This document shows positions 9,227 through 18,708 of a stretch of DNA of 64,000 bases, one piece after another. The position numbers and the translations under genes were made by a program. This DNA comes from Rubripirellula lacrimiformis (GTDB lineage Bacteria > Planctomycetota > Planctomycetia > Pirellulales > Pirellulaceae). The notes below the pieces were generated by a model. That model was not told the origin of the DNA and ran no database searches. It worked only from the letters and a program-made list of their open reading frames with translations. Position 1 is the stretch's first letter, and every line of letters begins with the position of its first letter. The DNA lies in the NCBI RefSeq assembly GCF_007741535.1, contig NZ_CP036525.1:8308001-8372000 (forward strand), given 5' to 3'.

Positions 9227-9616
9227 ATGACAACTTGGATCAACATGACAGCGGTCGCGGCAGGCGGAGCCCTCGGTTCGGTGGCACGCTACCTGATCAC
9301 TCTAGCCGCAATCGCGGTCCCAGGCGGTTCGTCCATGCTGGGCACCACGATCGCCAACGTGCTCGGTTGCGCCCTGATCGGTGGACTGATCGAATACACC
9401 ACTGTCGAAGGGATGGTCGCCGAACGGATGCGATTGGCACTTCAAACCGGCTTTTTGGGCGGGCTGACCACCTTTTCGACCTTCTCGGCCGAATCAGCCT
9501 CCTTAGGACTCGATGGCCGCTGGGCCCTGTCCGGACTGTACCTCAGCGCGAATCTGCTGCTCGGATGGACCGCGTTGATCGGTGCGGCGGGAATCGTACG
9601 AGGATGGAATTCATGA
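9227..9616 (+). CDS. crcB: CrcB/Fluc fluoride channel
   Basis: The 129-residue protein is hydrophobic with four predicted membrane segments. It shows the CrcB signatures GGALGSVARY near the N-terminus, GTTIANVLGCALIGG, and GFLGGLTTFSTFSAE, which carries the phenylalanine/threonine track lining the fluoride pore. CrcB proteins work as antiparallel dimers that export fluoride. The ATG at 9227 starts the first conserved segment; a GTG at 9188 would add an unneeded extension. The stop codon overlaps an ATG (ATGA at 9613) of the next reading frame, so coupling with the downstream gene is possible. I could not demonstrate a fluoride riboswitch upstream. Confidence 0.93.
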   Translation: MTTWINMTAVAAGGALGSVARYLITLAAIAVPGGSSMLGTTIANVLGCALIGGLIEYTTVEGMVAERMRLALQTGFLGGLTTFSTFSAESASLGLDGRWALSGLYLSANLLLGWTALIGAAGIVRGWNS

Positions 9617-9744
9617 CCTATCGATGCTTTGCCATGGCGATTTCGGCCAGCCAGAATTTGATCCACGGTTTCTGGCACTCGGCCCGCCCAACCCGCACGG
9701 ACACCCCCCATCCGGTGACCCGCGTTCCCTTTTCGAGGTGGATA

Positions 9745-12408
9745 GTGACCTGTTGCCGCAAAATTTGCCTGCCCTTGCCGATCAGCCAGGTGGGCGGAAT
9801 CGCGATCCTGTTGCTGGGGATCGCCACGGCCTCGGCGGCGTCGCCCGAACTGCCACCGGCCTATTCCCAAACCCGATTGCTGCGATCCCAAGCGGCGCTC
9901 AACGCGGTCGCGTTTTACGACGACCAACTCGGTGTCGCCGTGGGCGACCGCGGCCGGATCATGAAGACCAGCGACGGTGGCCAAACCTGGACCCCATCGG
10001 AAAGCGGTGTCGAGTGCCGGATCGACGACCTGATCTGGATCGATGCCCAGCGAATGGTTGCGGTGGGCGGCGGCTACGACGCGATTACCCGAATCAGCCG
10101 CGGTGTCGTGCTGATCAGCAACGACGGTGGCAACCGCTGGCAGCGTGGTGCGGACAATGATCTGCCCCGACTTCGCAAGATCCAACGTCGCGACGACGGA
10201 AAGCTGACGGCCGATGGCGACTGGTCGCACCCGTCGCTGACCCATCAGTTCGAAAGTCGCAGCGATGGACGAACCTGGACCGGCAACGGCAACCAGCATC
10301 CGCCCGCCCCACTGGCCCGCACCCCCGACGCCAAGGATCTGCTGTCTTGGGTTCAAACCACCTCGGTCCCGGTAGCCGTCCGCGCCGCCTGTCGAATCGC
10401 CGCAAACCGGTTGTGCGCCGTCGGTGACCACGGTGTGATCATGACCAGCGACGACAATGGCAAAACATGGACGACTCGCGCAGGCCAAGATCGCCATACA
10501 GCCATCCTGTTCGTGGCCGCTAGCGCCCCATCAGTCGCTTGGTCGATGGTCGGCAGCGAATCGTTAGAGTCCAGGAACCGAACCACCGTTCTGGTCGACC
10601 TTCCCCCATCGCAACAGAACCAACAATCCGACCCCGCCAATCAGCCATCCCAGCTTGAACTGGCGCATCAAGTCGCCGTGATGCTGGGCGCATCCGGCGT
10701 CGATACGTTCGGACGCACGGACAACAGCGATGACAACGTCCGCATGGCGATGCGTTGGATCGCGATCCTGCAACCCTCCGCAGTGGTCCTGGACCAAAAC
10801 CTTGCACCGGAGACACTGGACGCATTTTTTCAAGCCGCCACCACAGCAGGTGTGCAGCGTGTGGCGTCCTACACGACCGGGCAATCCCAATCCACGACAC
10901 TGCACCGCGACGCGTTACTGCCAAAAACCGGCATCCTAGCCAGCGACTTGGCCTATGACGCGCTGCACCACATCGCGCCCCATCAAAACCACGTCGAATC
11001 GATCTCGCTGCGATACCTGTATGACGCCAACCCATCACGACGGACCGGCGAATCAGTCACCTCGGGACTGAACCTTTCGGCCGGCCAACGACTTCCCGAT
11101 CGATCGGCACCGGCCTCGCGACGGCAACTGCAAGTGGTCCAGGCCAGGATGAAACAATCCAAACGGATCGAACAACTGCTGAACAGCAAGCACCGCGTGG
11201 GATCGTTCGACCAATCGCTGGCGACGATTTTGGACCAGACCGCCAAAGAGGACCAATTTCGGTTGGCATGGTCGATTTTGGCAGCCACGTCGGATGCCAG
11301 TTTGTCGGACATCCGGACACGGCAAACCGTCCTGGGCGTGATTGCCCAACGATTTGCGGACCGTTCGGCCGGCCATTGGGCCAAAGTGCGACTGCAGTCG
11401 CTGACGCACAGCGTCGAACGAAGGCGACTGGAAGAGATCCTGACCACCGGTGGGCAAACCGCTGATCGACCGATCGCATCGGTTTCCCGATCGATCGCCG
11501 TCTCACCGTTCCAGTCGATTGCACCGGAGGCTGCGTCGCCGACACCCACCAGCGGCGGTTTCAGCGATGGCCCGGCTATGGGCCAGGTTCGGCAAGTCTC
11601 GGCGATCGCGCCGGTGATCGTTCCTGAACCCGAAATGCTGGACATGCCATCCGCCCCCAAGGCCACCCCATCCAGCGAAGTCGATCTGGCGTGGGAATTC
11701 CATCCGATTGTGCTGCTGGGCGGCGAAGCATCTCGCAACCGCAGCGATCGTGTTGGGCTGCAGATCGCCGAAGAACAACCGGCCAGCCTACGCCGGTTGG
11801 CCGATGCTACATCCAACCCATGGTCGGGACTGCTGCGACGACGGGGCCCGCAAGTGGTCCGCGCTCGCCGCACCGCGTCGCCACCGCGATTGGACGGGAT
11901 GACCAACGACTCTTGCTGGTCCGAAAGCGAAGCCTCCGCGAACTCGGACACATCCATCCGCATGGCCTATGACGACGACTACATCTATGTCGCTGTGGAA
12001 TGTCCCGAAGATCGGATGCACCCGGACAGTCATCGCGATTCCGCATCGGGCATCCGTGACGACGACCTTTCCATGGTCGATCGTCTGTCGCTTTGCCTGG
12101 ACATCGACGGCGACCTGATGACGTCGATGCAGCTAAGTGCCTCGGCATCCCGGCGAACCCACGACGCCATCGACGGCAACCCCGCTTGGCAACCGACTTG
12201 GTATTTGGACGCCGCCTACGACAAGGGTTACGTGACATTCGAAATCGCGATCCTTCGCCGCGACGTGGTCGATCTGCCGATTGAACCCGGTTCGACGGGC
12301 ACCGACCAAAGCTGGTTTGTTTCAGCCCGACCGCTGGCTGCCGGCACATCCCTGCCGACACCGGTGATCCCCGACCCGGCGGACTGGGTCCGAGTCATCT
12401 TCCAATAG
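9745..12408 (+). CDS. secreted Ycf48-like protein with C-terminal CBM9-like domain
   Basis: The product of about 887 residues starts with a signal peptide (basic residues, hydrophobic core, ATASAA cleavage site). Residues about 50-260 contain Ycf48/BNR-like propeller repeats: AVGDRGRIMKTSDGGQTWT, VVLISNDGGNRWQ and AVGDHGVIMTSDDNGKTWT. A long middle region has no domain I recognise. The last 190 residues resemble the CBM9/DOMON-like domain of planctomycete outer-surface proteins: DGMTNDSCWSESE, then AYDDDYIYVAVECPE and FEIAILRRDVV. The GTG at 9745 follows GAGGTG four bases upstream and starts the signal peptide; an ATG at 9613 overlapping the crcB stop is an alternative that would add 44 residues. 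Role unknown; probably a cell-surface or periplasmic binding protein. Confidence 0.7.
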   Translation: MTCCRKICLPLPISQVGGIAILLLGIATASAASPELPPAYSQTRLLRSQAALNAVAFYDDQLGVAVGDRGRIMKTSDGGQTWTPSESGVECRIDDLIWIDAQRMVAVGGGYDAITRISRGVVLISNDGGNRWQRGADNDLPRLRKIQRRDDGKLTADGDWSHPSLTHQFESRSDGRTWTGNGNQHPPAPLARTPDAKDLLSWVQTTSVPVAVRAACRIAANRLCAVGDHGVIMTSDDNGKTWTTRAGQDRHTAILFVAASAPSVAWSMVGSESLESRNRTTVLVDLPPSQQNQQSDPANQPSQLELAHQVAVMLGASGVDTFGRTDNSDDNVRMAMRWIAILQPSAVVLDQNLAPETLDAFFQAATTAGVQRVASYTTGQSQSTTLHRDALLPKTGILASDLAYDALHHIAPHQNHVESISLRYLYDANPSRRTGESVTSGLNLSAGQRLPDRSAPASRRQLQVVQARMKQSKRIEQLLNSKHRVGSFDQSLATILDQTAKEDQFRLAWSILAATSDASLSDIRTRQTVLGVIAQRFADRSAGHWAKVRLQSLTHSVERRRLEEILTTGGQTADRPIASVSRSIAVSPFQSIAPEAASPTPTSGGFSDGPAMGQVRQVSAIAPVIVPEPEMLDMPSAPKATPSSEVDLAWEFHPIVLLGGEASRNRSDRVGLQIAEEQPASLRRLADATSNPWSGLLRRRGPQVVRARRTASPPRLDGMTNDSCWSESEASANSDTSIRMAYDDDYIYVAVECPEDRMHPDSHRDSASGIRDDDLSMVDRLSLCLDIDGDLMTSMQLSASASRRTHDAIDGNPAWQPTWYLDAAYDKGYVTFEIAILRRDVVDLPIEPGSTGTDQSWFVSARPLAAGTSLPTPVIPDPADWVRVIFQ

Positions 12409-12451
12409 CCGATTCGCCCGCTGCACCTGTGGTAACGTAGGCAATGTCAGG

Positions 12452-12474
12452 AAAAAGGGGTCAGCCCCGTTTTG
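12452..12474 (+). terminator. candidate terminator after the Ycf48-like gene
   Basis: AAAAAGGGG (12452-12460), a TCAG loop and CCCCGTTTT form a short stem ending in a T run, 43 bp after the stop codon at 12408. Confidence 0.45.
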
Positions 12475-12529
12475 CCTGCCGCTTTTTCCCGCCTACGCTG
12501 ACGACGTCCTGCCTTCTGATGGGTGCCCC

Positions 12530-14101
12530 ATGATTCGATCCACGTGTGTGCCGTTTGGTTTCCTGATGCTGTTGACCGCGATCGGTCCCGCACAGGTCGA
12601 TGCAGCCGAACCATCCGATCGTCCGAACATCATTGTGATTGTCGCCGACGACATGGGATTTTCGGACCTGGGTTGCTTCGGTGGCGAAATCGACACACCC
12701 AACTTGGATCGATTGGCCGCCGGCGGGTTGCGAATGGTCGACTTCCACAACAATGCCAAGTGCAGCGAGACTCGTGCATCGCTGTTGACGGGACTGTGGC
12801 ACCAACAGTCGCGAAACCTTTCCAAGCCGGGAAACGTCACGATCGCCGAAGTACTGCGAGACGCCGGCTACACGACATTGATGAGCGGCAAGTGGCACGT
12901 CGCCCAGACACCGCCCCAACGTGGCTTCGACCGCTACTTTGGTTTCCTTAGCGGTGCCATCAATTTCTACACCGGTGTCGATCTGAGATCGGGTGAAAAT
13001 TTCATGCGGTTAGACGACCAGGAATACAAGGCACCCGCCGATTTCTATTCCACCGACGCGTTTACCGATTACGCAATCGAGTTCCTGGACCAGGCTCGCA
13101 CCAAGGACCAGCCCTATTTCCTGTATCTGGCTCACAACGCGCCACACTACCCGCTGCAGGCTCCGCCCGAAGACATCGCCAAGTACCGTGGCAAATTCGA
13201 TGCGGGATGGGACGTCATCCGGCAGCAACGTTTTGAACGAATGCAGAAGATGGGGCTGATCGACGACAGCTGGAAACTATCGCCGCGAGACCCCAAGGTC
13301 GAAACGTTTGATTCGCTGTCCGATGCCGAAAAGAAACATCTGCTGCCGATGATCGAAGTCTATGCGGCCATGGTCGACCGGCTGGACAAAAACATCGGAC
13401 GCGTCATCGCCGACCTGGAACAGCACGACGAACTGGACAACACGCTGATCCTGTTCTTTTCCGACAACGGTGCCTGCCCATACGACCACGATCGCACACC
13501 AGGCGTTGCACCGGGGCCTGTGGACAGTGACATCGCCTACGATGCACGATGGGCCAACATGTGCAACACGCCGCTGCGGCTGTACAAGCAATACGCACAC
13601 GAAGGCGGCAGCGCGACACCGATGATCGCTCACTGGCCAGCCAAAATCAAAGCTGCCGGATCGATCTCGAAGTACACCGGTCACATCGTCGATGTGATGC
13701 CCACGGTGGTCGAATTGGCGGCGACCACGTACCCGGCCCAAGCCCACGGATCGGATGTGTTGCCGATGCAGGGCGTGTCGTTGGTTCCGGCACTGACCGG
13801 CCGCCAGAGTGAACGTACCGATAGCCCGATCTATTGGGAGTACAGCGGCAACCACGCGGTTCGCGACGGACAGTGGAAACTGGTCGCCCAGCGGAACCGC
13901 GACTGGGAACTGTACGACTTGTCGACCGATCGCAGCGAAACGACCGACGTGTCGGCTGACCATCCCCAACGTGTTATCGCCATGGCCCAAGCCTACGATC
14001 AGTGGGCCCAACGCACCGGTGCCAAAACACACGCCAAGAGCATGAAGACCAAACCGAGCTCCCAATCGCAACTGATCAATCTGTCCCGGCAGGTTAGGTA
14101 A
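12530..14101 (+). CDS. secreted sulfatase with unusual active-site motif
   Basis: The 523-residue protein has a signal peptide (residues 1-25, ending VDAA) and a full type I sulfatase domain: RPNIIVIVADDMGFSDLGCFG with the metal-binding Asp pair (residues 40-41), SGKWHVA, YFLYLAHNAPHYPLQAP, and FFSDNGACPYDHD. Type I sulfatases hydrolyse sulfate esters and need a formylglycine made from the Cys or Ser of C/S-x-P/A-x-R. Here the motif at residues 78-82 reads CSETR, with Glu where Pro or Ala is normal; the DNA (TGC AGC GAG ACT CGT) is unambiguous. Substrate is unknown; sulfated polysaccharides are the usual targets in marine planctomycetes. A dispersed hairpin element begins two bases after the stop. 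Confidence 0.9.
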   Translation: MIRSTCVPFGFLMLLTAIGPAQVDAAEPSDRPNIIVIVADDMGFSDLGCFGGEIDTPNLDRLAAGGLRMVDFHNNAKCSETRASLLTGLWHQQSRNLSKPGNVTIAEVLRDAGYTTLMSGKWHVAQTPPQRGFDRYFGFLSGAINFYTGVDLRSGENFMRLDDQEYKAPADFYSTDAFTDYAIEFLDQARTKDQPYFLYLAHNAPHYPLQAPPEDIAKYRGKFDAGWDVIRQQRFERMQKMGLIDDSWKLSPRDPKVETFDSLSDAEKKHLLPMIEVYAAMVDRLDKNIGRVIADLEQHDELDNTLILFFSDNGACPYDHDRTPGVAPGPVDSDIAYDARWANMCNTPLRLYKQYAHEGGSATPMIAHWPAKIKAAGSISKYTGHIVDVMPTVVELAATTYPAQAHGSDVLPMQGVSLVPALTGRQSERTDSPIYWEYSGNHAVRDGQWKLVAQRNRDWELYDLSTDRSETTDVSADHPQRVIAMAQAYDQWAQRTGAKTHAKSMKTKPSSQSQLINLSRQVR

Positions 14102-14102
14102 A

Positions 14103-14181
14103 CAACGAGCGACCAATAAGTGTCGCGTTTTCAGTCCTCTCTCCCCCGCCGCGCAGCGGTTTGCGGGGGAGAGAGTTAGAG
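14103..14181. repeat. dispersed hairpin element, copy B
   Basis: This is the second copy of the element at 4557-4635. Arms of 13 bp (14137-14149 and 14163-14175) pair perfectly, with an inner CCGC/GCGG stem. Like copy A it starts at a plus-strand stop codon and lies between convergent genes. Confidence 0.75.
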
Positions 14182-14206
14182 CTCGGCTGGTTCCATTTCG
14201 CCGTCA

Positions 14207-17200
14207 TCACGGCGTCCGCAGCACCATCGCGTCGGGATCGTTTACCACGACATTCAGCATCGTGTACTGCGGCGCCTCTCCGCGAACGACGGGCTGGGTA
14301 ACGAGACCCCATTTGCAATCCGGGTTCAAGGCATTGCGGAGCATGACAAAACGCCAAACCTGCATCTCAAAGCTACCGTCTATCGATGTCGTTGCGATTC
14401 CAAAAGCGCGACCTCTGACGCCCGATAGGACCACAATCTGCGCAGTGGCAATCGGTTGCCCTTCAGCATCCACCAAACGTCCGCGCAGGATTCGTTTTCG
14501 GTGGACTTCCATGATGCCCGCGTCGAACGATTCGGCATCGTCTGGAATTGTCAGTTGTTGGGACTCAGGGGATTCGTAGAGCGCACTTTGGTTAGGCCCC
14601 AAAGACATCACGTGTGAACGAAATTCACCTCGGGGAACACGGAGTGAGTATCGTCCTTGATCATCCGTATCTGCACGACAAGTGAAATCTCTTCTAAGAA
14701 CGGGCGAGATGACAATGGTGGCCCCCACAACAGGCTGACGAGTATCCGCAGCCAGAATTTGCCCCGTCACGGGCACAGTCGGCAGCGCGTCAACCACAAC
14801 CTCAGTCGTCTGACCTGCGACCACACTGGGCAGTCCGCGCATCATCAGTTGGTACGGCGCATCCGATTGACTCGCCGACGCCATCACGAGTTTGCCTTCA
14901 GCCAAATTCGTGATCGCAAAACGTCCATCCACATCCACCTTCACTTTGACCTGTCCACGAGGTCTGCTGACTCCATTTTTTAGAGTAATCCTCTCTCCAT
15001 CGATCAACCGAGTATCGCTCGTTATCCAAAGCTCTCGGCCAGCAAACTGCTGCAGATTATCCCCCTCGATCACTCCCTCGACTCGCCCTACTGCAGAGAG
15101 CCGAAAGTCAGTATCACGACTTCCGAAATCTTGTACACCAAAATCAGGACTCTCTACCAACATACTTTTCTGCAGCGCGGGCGGGATCGAAGCCATCCTC
15201 GCCCGACCTCGATCATCCGTCCGTACAGCAAGTTCACTAGCCAGTTCGTCGGGAAAGGGATGCGTCAATCCCGTTCTCTCGTCAGCTTCATAGACCCCGT
15301 TGGGAACATCGAAGTATTTCGGTCGTACTACCATTCCCTCAGCTGGCTTGCCGTCAGGCAAAAAAACATTGAAATCAACTGACTCCATTCGGGGCAAGCG
15401 GATCTCAGCGTTCTTCACGACCTTTGAATTTTGATCGCGGAACAGAGCGGCCATCCGGACGACGCGGATGCTGTGCTGGGGCGAATAGCACCATACGAAA
15501 TAGTCCTCGTGGCTTCCCCCTTGCGGAAACGCGATCGTGTACTCGCCGCGATCGTCCGATTTGGCCATGGGTGTGCTCGGTGGAAGCCCCTCGCGATACA
15601 CGGACGAGTACAACTTAGCGCCGGCCACGGGATTGCCATCCGCATCCACCACTCGCCCGGATGCCTGGTAGACCATCGCCGTTTCGGAACCGTCGCGGTT
15701 TCCCGATTCGTCTTTCGCGGCAACATCGCTGGCTGCATCGGCGGATGCGGGCGCCGAAGCATCGCGGGTTATCCCATCGTTTTGTGGGAGCGTGTCATCA
15801 GGGGTTTGTAGCACCATCGCATCGGGATCGTACAACACGACATTCAGCATCGTGTACTGCGGCGCCTCTTCACCGACGGCGGGGCGGGTTTCGAGAGCCC
15901 ATTTTCCGTCGAGATTCTTAAAGCGACGGCGCATGTCAAAATCTCTAACCGGCATCTCAAAACTGCCGTCCGGCGCTGTCGTCGCACGATCACCGGCCTG
16001 ATGATGGGCTCCGTTTGGAATTACAATCTTTGCATTCTCAATCGGCCGTCCATCGGCATCTAGCAATCGTCCACGGACGACTCGCTGTGGATGGACTTCG
16101 ATGATTCCGGCGTCAAAGGCGTTGACACCCTCAGGGATGCTAATCGAATCTAACACTGGACAATCGTAGAAAGCATCGTTCAGGGAACCCAGGTACCCCA
16201 TGACCTGTCGAATCTCCCCGCGAGGAAAGCGGAGAGAGTAGCGACCATCCTTATCGGTATGCACTTTACGAATGAAGTGTCGCCCAGCGTGAGGCAACAC
16301 GATGTTGACATCGGCACCCACGACTGTTTGATAAGTGTAGTAGCGCCCACGGGCAGGCAACATGACATTGATGCTGGCACCCACGACTGGTTGACGAGTA
16401 TCGGCAGCCAAGACTTTCCCGGTCAGGGACACTGTCGGTAAAACATCCACCACAACCTGAGTCGTTTGACCAGCGATCACTCTCGGCTGCCCATGCACCA
16501 TCAGTTGATACTGTGCGACTGACCCACTGGTCGAATGCAAGACTAACTGACCTTCAATCATTTCCGGGATCACAAAACGTCCATCGGCATCCAGCTTCAC
16601 CCTCACTTGGCTACGAGGCTTGCGGTCGGTACCCACCAGGGTATTCTTCGCTCCATTATTCAGCCGAGGATCGCTCCCAATCCAAAGTTCCTGACCATGA
16701 AACCGGAGTGGAGCATCCGCTTCGATCGCACCCTCAACTCGCCCCACTGCAGCGAGCTTAAGATCACTCGGTACGCCTAAGAAATCTTGCTGACCGAAAC
16801 CGTCACTTTTCACACGCATTCCACCATTGAGTCTTCGCTGGATCGAGCGGATCGTCGCCCGACCTTGATCGTCGGTGCGAGCAGCAAGCTCACGGGCGAG
16901 TTCATCAGGAAAATATTCATTCGCAGCTGCACGCTCATCGGATTCGTAAACTCCGCTGGGAACCGCAAAGAAAAGTGGCGACACGGTCATTCCCTCAGCT
17001 GGCTTGCCGTCAGGCAAAAAAACATTGAAATCAACTGACTCCATTCGGGGCAAGCGGATCTCAGCGTTCTTCACGACCTTTGAATTTTGATCGCGGAACA
17101 GAGCGGCCATCCGGACGACGCGGATGCTGTGATCGGGCGAGTAGCACCATACGAAATAACCCTCGTACGGAAGACCTTGTGGAAACGCGATCGTGTACTC

Positions 17201-18706
17201 GCCTCGATCGTCCGATTTGGCCATGGGTGTGCTCGGTGGAAGCCCCTCGCGATACACGGACGAGTACAACTTAGCGCCGGCCACGGGATTGCCATCCGCA
17301 TCCACCACTCGCCCGGATGCCTGATAGACCATCGCCGTTTCGGAACCGTCGCGGTTTCCCGATTCGTCTTTCGCGGCAACATCGCTGGCTGCATCGGCGG
17401 ATGCGGGCGCCGAAGCATCGCGGGTTATCCCATCGTTTTGTGGGAGCGTTTCTTCAGCGGCCTGTTGGGGCGCTGCCGCGACCTGATCCTCGGCCGCCTG
17501 CGGCTGGCGAACGTCGCTGAGTCCCGACAGGATTAGCAGGCAGGCGACCAACGCCGCGATGACCGATTGCCAGCGCCGCGGCTTGCTGAATGCCATCACC
17601 GCTTCGACGCGCTGCCGCAAACCGGATCCCTCGACCGCCATCGGCAACATCAGCGCCGCGCCTGAGCGGACCGAGGTCCCCGAGCCAGCCAACTGGACCA
17701 ACAACTGCCCGTAGTCACGTGATCGCTTCTCACCGATCCTTTCGATCATCGCCGCATCCACGGCCATTTCAATTCCCAACCGCAATTGCCGGCGCAGCCA
17801 GTAGGCGATGGGATTGAACCATGCCACCGTAGTTGCCACCGTCGCCAACCCCATCCACGCGGCGTCCCAGCGACGGATGTGCATCCATTCATGATCAACG
17901 ATCAACTGCAAATCGGCGGCGGGGTGGCTCTCGACAATACGGCGAGGGATGATGATGCAGGGGCGGAACAGGCCGAACGTGGCTGGACCAATTTCCCCAT
18001 CACTGACAGAACCATCACTGACAGAACCGTCACTGACAAAACCGTCGCTGATCAAACAACGCACCGTCCGACGCCTGCCCCAGAGTCCGGGCAACGCACC
18101 ACGGCAATCGATCATCGCTTGAATCCGCGCTGGCACCGTGGCATCGCATCGCCGCAGCAATCGAGCCAACTGGATACGGGCGATCAGGCAACGCGTGAAC
18201 ACGATCATCACTCCCGTCATCCAAATCACCGTCGCCACGCCGGACCATCTGACCTGTGACCAAGCGGAATCGCTGCTTGCCGCGGGCGGCGTCGCAGCTG
18301 CCACGTCAGTCTTCGAAGCAATCACAACGGGACTGTTTTCAAAATCTTGGAATCCCTGCATGTTTCCTTGATCGCCAGGGGCCCAACCGGTATCCGAGGG
18401 AAATCCGGAACCCAGCGGTGCGTCCGCCATCTCCGGTGCGATCATTTGTTGCGGAGTCACTTTCGCCATGGTCCATCCGTAGCGATCGGAATCCGCGATT
18501 CCCTGGAACAGACTGATGCCCGACCAGGGCAACACCAGCACCACCATCCGAACCAATGGAATCATCCACAGCACCACTCGCCACGACGGCGCCAGCCAGC
18601 GGCCTGCCGAACGGATGATGCCCCACACGACCGCAGCCAGAATCGCGGATTGCCAAGTCGAAAGCCAAAGCAGTTCGATGCAATCAGAACTAAGAAGTGT
18701 CGACAT
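14207..18706 (-). CDS. giant BlaR1-like M56 peptidase with duplicated C-terminal domains
   Basis: The product of about 1499 residues begins with a BlaR1/MecR1-type M56 membrane peptidase (to about residue 400): several N-terminal membrane segments, the zinc motif HEWMH near residue 274, EMAVDAAMIE, and a final membrane segment LVACLLILSGL. After an Ala/Asp/Gln-rich linker come two long tandem copies of about 552 residues. Each has the linker TLPQNDGITRDASAPAS, the carboxypeptidase-regulatory/Ig-like block GRVVDADGNPVAGAKLYSS, and further blocks of the VLAADTRQPVVGA and GRLLDADGRPI type. BlaR1 proteins sense a ligand outside and inactivate the partner BlaI repressor. The ATG at 18706 has AAAGGAG seven bases upstream; an ATG at 18712 overlaps the blaI stop codon. 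Its ligand is unknown and no beta-lactamase gene is nearby. Confidence 0.85.
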   Translation of the reverse strand: MSTLLSSDCIELLWLSTWQSAILAAVVWGIIRSAGRWLAPSWRVVLWMIPLVRMVVLVLPWSGISLFQGIADSDRYGWTMAKVTPQQMIAPEMADAPLGSGFPSDTGWAPGDQGNMQGFQDFENSPVVIASKTDVAAATPPAASSDSAWSQVRWSGVATVIWMTGVMIVFTRCLIARIQLARLLRRCDATVPARIQAMIDCRGALPGLWGRRRTVRCLISDGFVSDGSVSDGSVSDGEIGPATFGLFRPCIIIPRRIVESHPAADLQLIVDHEWMHIRRWDAAWMGLATVATTVAWFNPIAYWLRRQLRLGIEMAVDAAMIERIGEKRSRDYGQLLVQLAGSGTSVRSGAALMLPMAVEGSGLRQRVEAVMAFSKPRRWQSVIAALVACLLILSGLSDVRQPQAAEDQVAAAPQQAAEETLPQNDGITRDASAPASADAASDVAAKDESGNRDGSETAMVYQASGRVVDADGNPVAGAKLYSSVYREGLPPSTPMAKSDDRGEYTIAFPQGLPYEGYFVWCYSPDHSIRVVRMAALFRDQNSKVVKNAEIRLPRMESVDFNVFLPDGKPAEGMTVSPLFFAVPSGVYESDERAAANEYFPDELARELAARTDDQGRATIRSIQRRLNGGMRVKSDGFGQQDFLGVPSDLKLAAVGRVEGAIEADAPLRFHGQELWIGSDPRLNNGAKNTLVGTDRKPRSQVRVKLDADGRFVIPEMIEGQLVLHSTSGSVAQYQLMVHGQPRVIAGQTTQVVVDVLPTVSLTGKVLAADTRQPVVGASINVMLPARGRYYTYQTVVGADVNIVLPHAGRHFIRKVHTDKDGRYSLRFPRGEIRQVMGYLGSLNDAFYDCPVLDSISIPEGVNAFDAGIIEVHPQRVVRGRLLDADGRPIENAKIVIPNGAHHQAGDRATTAPDGSFEMPVRDFDMRRRFKNLDGKWALETRPAVGEEAPQYTMLNVVLYDPDAMVLQTPDDTLPQNDGITRDASAPASADAASDVAAKDESGNRDGSETAMVYQASGRVVDADGNPVAGAKLYSSVYREGLPPSTPMAKSDDRGEYTIAFPQGGSHEDYFVWCYSPQHSIRVVRMAALFRDQNSKVVKNAEIRLPRMESVDFNVFLPDGKPAEGMVVRPKYFDVPNGVYEADERTGLTHPFPDELASELAVRTDDRGRARMASIPPALQKSMLVESPDFGVQDFGSRDTDFRLSAVGRVEGVIEGDNLQQFAGRELWITSDTRLIDGERITLKNGVSRPRGQVKVKVDVDGRFAITNLAEGKLVMASASQSDAPYQLMMRGLPSVVAGQTTEVVVDALPTVPVTGQILAADTRQPVVGATIVISPVLRRDFTCRADTDDQGRYSLRVPRGEFRSHVMSLGPNQSALYESPESQQLTIPDDAESFDAGIMEVHRKRILRGRLVDAEGQPIATAQIVVLSGVRGRAFGIATTSIDGSFEMQVWRFVMLRNALNPDCKWGLVTQPVVRGEAPQYTMLNVVVNDPDAMVLRTP
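15333..15793 (-). repeat. internal duplication, copy 1 (about 460 bp)
   Basis: This block is nearly identical at the DNA level to 16989-17449, exactly 1656 bp (552 codons) away within the same gene. The main difference is a short patch near 15508-15530. The flanking parts of the two repeat units have diverged much more, which suggests recent gene conversion or strong constraint on this block. Confidence 0.9.
16989..17449 (-). repeat. internal duplication, copy 2 (about 460 bp)
   Basis: Partner of 15333-15793 inside the BlaR1-like gene. It encodes the linker and the first regulatory-like domain of the upstream repeat unit. Confidence 0.9.
18004..18048 (-). repeat. 15-bp repeat, three copies, inside the M56 domain
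   Basis: Three tandem 15-bp copies (unit TGACAGAACCRTCAC on the plus strand) encode SDGFV-SDGSV-SDGSV at about residues 220-238, just before the zinc motif. Two units differ by one base; the third by two more. Confidence 0.9.
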
Positions 18707-18708
18707 GA

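Noticed and set aside
9205-9744. Long N-terminal extension of the Ycf48-like frame over crcB
   Set aside because: It overlaps crcB in another frame, is not protein-like there, and the signal peptide begins after the GTG at 9745.
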